Assembly (NCBI GenBank): GCA_965230265.1
Contig: OZ245999.1
Coordinates: 248,001-312,000 of the forward strand
Origin: JAJFKX01 sp965230265
Lineage (GTDB): Bacteria; Pseudomonadota; Gammaproteobacteria; Xanthomonadales; Wenzhouxiangellaceae
Direction: 5' to 3'
Length of the DNA: 64,000 nt
Position 1 is the stretch's first letter. Each line of letters begins with the position of its first letter. Positions 60,471-64,000 of the stretch are shown piece by piece. A program made the translations under genes and the position numbers. Under the pieces are notes generated by a model. That model worked only from the letters and a program-made list of their open reading frames with translations, was not told the origin of the DNA and searched no databases.

Positions 60471-63017
60471 TTAAAAAATATCATACGGATTGACCGTTTC
60501 ATCTTCCTCTTCATGGATTTCGGCGCGTCGTTGTAGATCGTTTAACTGCTTGGAGGCGACCAATTCACGAATAGCCCCCGGTGTCCCCGGTTGTGTCAGT
60601 TCCCCGGTATCAGGGTTAACCCAAACCTGAGCAACACCTATCGGCATACGCGGAGCGATATTTTCTGAACCCAGCAATGCGATTCGCATGTAATCAATCC
60701 AGATTGGTAATGCCGCCTGGCCGCCTAACTCTGAGCGTCCCAGCGGCTGAAAATCATCAAAGCCTACCCATACCGTGGTGGCGATATCACTGTTATAACC
60801 TGAAAACCAGGCGTCGCGCTGATCGTTGGTGGTTCCGGTTTTGCCTGCTAAATCCTGGCGTTCCAATTGCAAAGCTTTGGTGCCGGTGCCGCGACGGATT
60901 ACATCAGTCATCATGGAGCGCACCAGAAATACTGTGGGTGCAGAAACCACCCGTGGTCTATAGGCAGGTACTGGTGGTCCTACAAAGGGTTGTTGTTCGA
61001 TTAAGGCAGCGGCCAGGCGAGGTGCTTCATCATCGATATAGTCTGACTCAGTTGATTCGTCGCTATCTGCCGAGGCTTGCAGAGGCAATGGTTGATGACT
61101 GTTTGACTCGATTGTCTGCTGTGAGTCTAAAACTTGCATGGGGTCTGGAATGACCGGGCATTCATCACACAATTGCACCGGGGCGGGTGAATACACCACG
61201 TGGTTCATTTGGTCTCGAACCTCTGTCAACCAGTATGCCTCGGTCTGGTAGCCGCCATTGGCCAGGGTTGCATAAGCCTGAACCATCTGCAGAGGTGTTA
61301 AGTTGGCGCTGCCCAGTGCCATGGAAAGGTTTTCCGGTAAGGCTTCCTGATCGAATCCAAACTGGCTGATAAACTGACGTGCTGGTCGAATACCAATGTC
61401 TTCGAGCAGTCTTACTGAAATCAGGTTGCGCGAATGCACCATCGCTTCACGAAGCCGGGTTGGACCATAGAAAGTGCGGCTAAAGTTTTGCGGCTTCCAT
61501 GCTTCAATATCGCCGCCTCCACGAAATACCACAGGTGCGTCATTGACAATGGTTGCTGGGTGATACCCGGAATCAATCGCTGCGGCATAAACAAAAGGTT
61601 TAAAGCTTGAACCAGGTTGACGACGTGCCTGGGTGACTCGATTAAATTTGCTAGAGCTAAAGTCCAAGCCGCCAACCAGTGCCAGGATAGCACCATCGTG
61701 ACTGTCTAAAGAGATCAATGCAGACTGTGGCTCAGGTATTTGTACCAGCTGCCATTCACCCGTATCAATACGCTGGATACGTACCACATCACCGCGCTGT
61801 AGCACGGTATCAACTTGCTCGGGTTTGGGGCCTCTGCTATCACGACTAAGCAACGGTTGCGCCCAGGCCATCGCTTCAAGAGTTAATGGAACAGTCTGAC
61901 CATCACGCAGATAAAGCAATGCCAGCTCGCTATCAACATCAACGACCAAAGCCGGGATTAGACCTGCGACTGGCTGGTGGTTGGTCAGTATTTCACTCCA
62001 TTGTTCAGATGTTGCGTCTTCAGGCAAGTCTGTATGGGCTTCAGGTCCACGCCAGCCATGGCGTTGATCGTAAGCCAGTAGACCGGTACGGATGCTCTCC
62101 TGGGCAGCACGTTGCTCGTCGGCTTTGATGGTGGTGATCAGTTTTAGACCGGATTCGTAAATATCATCACCATAAGTTTCTAGGGCCCAACGGCGGGCCA
62201 TTTCAGCCAAATAGGGTGCGCTGACCTCGATAGCTGTACCGTGATTAAAAGCGCTGACTGGTTCATTGATCGCTTGCTGGTGTTCTTCATTTGAAATATA
62301 GCCCAGCGTCAGCATGCGGTTGAGTACATAGTTACGGCGGTTTTTGGCAACCTCCGGGTTGGTGATGGGGTTTACCCTGGAAGGGCGCTGGGCGATGCCG
62401 GCTATCATGGCCATTTGCGCCACGCTTAAGTCTTCTGGTTGTTTTCCGTAATACACCTGAGCAGCGGCGGTCACACCATATGCACGATGGCCCAGGAAAA
62501 TTTTGTTCAGGTACAGCTCCAGAATTTCATCTTTGCTGATTTCACGCTCAATTTTAAGCGCCAGCATAATTTCTTTGGTTTTGCGTACGTAGGTTTTTTC
62601 AGAAGATAGAAAAAAACTGCGTGCCAATTGCTGGGTAATGGTGCTTCCACCCTGGCCTTTTTCTCCCGTTCGGATTAGCTCCAGCCCAGCCCGGGTAATA
62701 CCCTGCCAATCGATTCCGGGGTGCTCGTAAAAGCGGTCGTCTTCACTGGAAATAAAGGCTTGTTTGAGCTGCGCTGGTAAGTCATGAATGGAAGTGGGTA
62801 TACGGCGCTTTTCACCAAATACCGAGATGACCTTGCCTTCAGCTGAATAGACTGTCAGAGGGCTTTGCAATTGCACATCCTGCAATATTTCTGTGTCGGG
62901 CAGTTCTGGCCCAAAACGCAGCCACACGCCGGCAATCAGCGCCACCAGCAGCACCAGGCCCAGTAACGCCAGACGTAGTGACCAGCGCAGTAACAACTTA
63001 AAGGTCGATTTTTTCAT
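60471..63017 (-). CDS. mrcA: Penicillin-binding protein 1A
   Basis: A bifunctional peptidoglycan synthase of 848 residues anchored by one N-terminal helix (about 9-32). The glycosyltransferase domain (GT51) shows SSEDDRFYEHPGIDWQGITR near 95 and GGSTITQQLARSFFLS near 125-140. The OB-like and linker part is longer than in some relatives, with an acidic Ser/Asp/Glu-rich insert (DSDESTESDYIDDEAPRL, about 672-690). The transpeptidase motifs are SSFKPFVYAAAI (SxxK), HSRNL (SxN) and AGKTGTTNDQRDAWFSGYN (KTG). It lies divergent from pilM, the standard layout in pseudomonads and relatives. Start ATG 63017. Confidence 0.96.
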   Translation of the reverse strand: MKKSTFKLLLRWSLRLALLGLVLLVALIAGVWLRFGPELPDTEILQDVQLQSPLTVYSAEGKVISVFGEKRRIPTSIHDLPAQLKQAFISSEDDRFYEHPGIDWQGITRAGLELIRTGEKGQGGSTITQQLARSFFLSSEKTYVRKTKEIMLALKIEREISKDEILELYLNKIFLGHRAYGVTAAAQVYYGKQPEDLSVAQMAMIAGIAQRPSRVNPITNPEVAKNRRNYVLNRMLTLGYISNEEHQQAINEPVSAFNHGTAIEVSAPYLAEMARRWALETYGDDIYESGLKLITTIKADEQRAAQESIRTGLLAYDQRHGWRGPEAHTDLPEDATSEQWSEILTNHQPVAGLIPALVVDVDSELALLYLRDGQTVPLTLEAMAWAQPLLSRDSRGPKPEQVDTVLQRGDVVRIQRIDTGEWQLVQIPEPQSALISLDSHDGAILALVGGLDFSSSKFNRVTQARRQPGSSFKPFVYAAAIDSGYHPATIVNDAPVVFRGGGDIEAWKPQNFSRTFYGPTRLREAMVHSRNLISVRLLEDIGIRPARQFISQFGFDQEALPENLSMALGSANLTPLQMVQAYATLANGGYQTEAYWLTEVRDQMNHVVYSPAPVQLCDECPVIPDPMQVLDSQQTIESNSHQPLPLQASADSDESTESDYIDDEAPRLAAALIEQQPFVGPPVPAYRPRVVSAPTVFLVRSMMTDVIRRGTGTKALQLERQDLAGKTGTTNDQRDAWFSGYNSDIATTVWVGFDDFQPLGRSELGGQAALPIWIDYMRIALLGSENIAPRMPIGVAQVWVNPDTGELTQPGTPGAIRELVASKQLNDLQRRAEIHEEEDETVNPYDIF

Positions 63018-63033
63018 GTTCACCAGACTTCAG

Positions 63034-63047
63034 GCTACGGCCGTAGC
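63034..63047. promoter_or_regulatory. Perfect 14-bp palindrome before mrcA
   Basis: GCTACGG-CCGTAGC is a perfect palindrome, 16 bases upstream of the mrcA ATG on the minus strand. It may be an operator or an mRNA leader hairpin that covers the ribosome site. No family assignment is possible. Confidence 0.35.
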
Positions 63048-63477
63048 ATCGCCAACTATGGACAGCAAATCTTCAGCAGCATTCACAGGCCTTAGGATAA
63101 CAAGCTGACTCAGGCAATACCATTAGGTAATATTAACCTTTCAAGTTGACCGTTAGAGTGTCATGCCCTGATTAAAAGGCTGTGTTGCGGTAATTTGGAG
63201 TTGTTACAGTTTGTCATTTGTACAGACATGGGCGTTGTCATACCAAATATGCGAAGATAAGGTTACTGATAGGCAGCAATCCTGACCAGTTAATAGGCTG
63301 CTAACAATCGTCACGCGCTTTTACAAAAATTTCACATTTGTAGTGTATAAAATCTATGCGCTATGCCAATATGACCTCAAACAGTTGTTTATTTCCAGTA
63401 GGTTGGCCATAATACTTAAAAGCCAGTTAAAGTTTAGCCTATAACTTACATTCACTCTGACCAGGGCAGGGAGGCAA
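63048..63477. other. Gene-free 430-bp divergent gap between mrcA and pilM
   Basis: No gene is seen on either strand. It must hold promoters for both directions. Weak candidates are TTGTCA near 63235 facing pilM and AT-rich DNA near 63320-63350. None has a good pair of hexamers at 16-18 bases, so none is annotated. Confidence 0.5.
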
Positions 63478-64000
63478 TTGAACCTCTTCTCTAGTAAAAA
63501 ACGCCAGCAGCTTGGCATTGACATCGGTTCCAGCTCAGTAAAACTGGTTGGTATAGAACCGTCAGGCAGCAATTATCGGATCAGCCACTTGGCAGTCGAG
63601 TCGCTGCCTGAGGGTGCTGTCTATAATGATTCCATCAAAGACGCCGGACAAGTGGCAGAAGCGATTCGTCGTGCCTGGTATCACAGTGGGGCCAAAACAA
63701 AAGATTGCGTGCTCGCCGTACCGGGTGCATCAGTGATAACCCGACACTTGTTTTTTCCACGTGAAATGTCTGAGCAGGAAATGGAAAGCCAAATCGAAAT
63801 CGAAGCTGCTCAGCACGTTCCTTATGCACTGGATGAGGTGAGCATCGACTTTCAAGTAATTGGAGAATCTGTCAGCGATCGTAACCAAGTGGAAGTTTTA
63901 CTGGCGGCTTCGCGCTCGGAGAATGTCAACATATTGGAATCGGTTATCGACGAGGCTGGTCTATCCAGTGGGATCGTTGATGTTGAAACGTTCGCCCTGG
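63478..64000 (+). CDS. pilM: Type IV pilus assembly protein PilM, N-terminal part (cut by window end)
   Basis: The first 174 residues of PilM, the actin-like cytosolic protein that holds PilN for type IV pilus assembly. The opening FSSKKRQQLGIDIGSSSVKL (ATP-binding loop) and the middle SQIEIEAAQHVPYALDEVSI are family-typical. The start is TTG 63478, since GGGAGG lies three bases before it and no ATG or GTG occurs in frame before the conserved start; the spacing is tight. The gene continues past 64000, presumably followed by pilNOPQ. It is divergent from mrcA. Confidence 0.93.
   Translation, partial: MNLFSSKKRQQLGIDIGSSSVKLVGIEPSGSNYRISHLAVESLPEGAVYNDSIKDAGQVAEAIRRAWYHSGAKTKDCVLAVPGASVITRHLFFPREMSEQEMESQIEIEAAQHVPYALDEVSIDFQVIGESVSDRNQVEVLLAASRSENVNILESVIDEAGLSSGIVDVETFAL

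Noticed and set aside
63752..63767. parS-like site around CCACGTGAAAT in pilM
   Set aside because: Matches the usual 16-mer at only about 12 positions by eye and sits inside coding sequence; likely chance.
1..64000. tRNA, rRNA or CRISPR loci
   Set aside because: No TTCGA-type T-loop context, rRNA segment or regular repeats with spacers were noticed in any gap; a dedicated scan could confirm.

Overview
The window looks like ordinary chromosome of a gammaproteobacterium, probably a free-living, peptide-using, perhaps marine one. The pointers are NhaB, ElaA, YdgA-type DUF945, DUF3429, a Grx4-type glutaredoxin, mrcA divergent from pilM, L31 type B, three TonB-dependent receptors and several secreted peptidases. 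I cannot name the genus. No rRNA, tRNA, CRISPR array, prophage or intact insertion sequence was seen. || Layout. 1-2.8 kb: end of thiG, trmB and an SLC13-type anion permease. 3.0-5.1 kb: an AT-richer island with a strong promoter, two overlapping genes for exported proteins of unknown function (the second with a polyglycine hinge and eight cysteines), and decayed transposase sequence. 5.1-8.3 kb, minus strand: nhaB, a small unknown, a Rieske protein and a branched-chain aminotransferase. 8.4-12 kb: the activated-methyl cycle set metK-ahcY-metF. 12.3-20.8 kb: a TonB receptor, a MATE exporter, an isoaspartyl peptidase, a MAPEG protein, a Nudix hydrolase, a secreted TPR/propeller protein and a 5'-3' exonuclease. 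20.8-27.6 kb: an HNH protein, a DegQ-type protease, a second TonB receptor, and an ECF sigma / anti-sigma-like / DUF4097 operon. 27.7-34.7 kb: an MFS transporter, thioesterase-lipoprotein-orphan ParA, a three-domain glutaredoxin fusion, coupled SET-domain and xthA genes, elaA, a YkvA protein and a second MAPEG protein. 34.8-43.6 kb: a third TonB receptor, an M19 dipeptidase, a structured gap, a very large Asp-box propeller protein and a secreted alpha/beta hydrolase. 43.7-49.1 kb: a LytS/LytTR-type two-component pair, a YHS protein with a textbook terminator, a secreted HExxH metalloprotease coupled to a small partner, and a DUF3429 protein. 49.3-53.2 kb: an oligopeptide ABC transporter (oppBCDF) with no binding protein. 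53.3-60.2 kb: a lipoprotein, DUF945, rsmG-parA-parB, rpmE2, gltA and an unknown gene. 60.5-64 kb: mrcA (PBP1A) divergent from pilM, which is cut by the window end. || Joint function. The secreted or periplasmic hydrolases (isoaspartyl peptidase, M19 dipeptidase, TAP-like hydrolase, metalloprotease) together with the Opp transporter suggest protein or peptide scavenging. metK-ahcY-metF makes and recycles S-adenosylmethionine. The most unusual items are the two-gene island at 3.0-4.4 kb, the Grx/A-type/rhodanese fusion, the coupled metalloprotease pair, the SET-xthA pair and the hairpin-rich gap at 38.3-38.5 kb. None can be called a new system from sequence alone. All start sites, promoters and terminators are predictions by eye.
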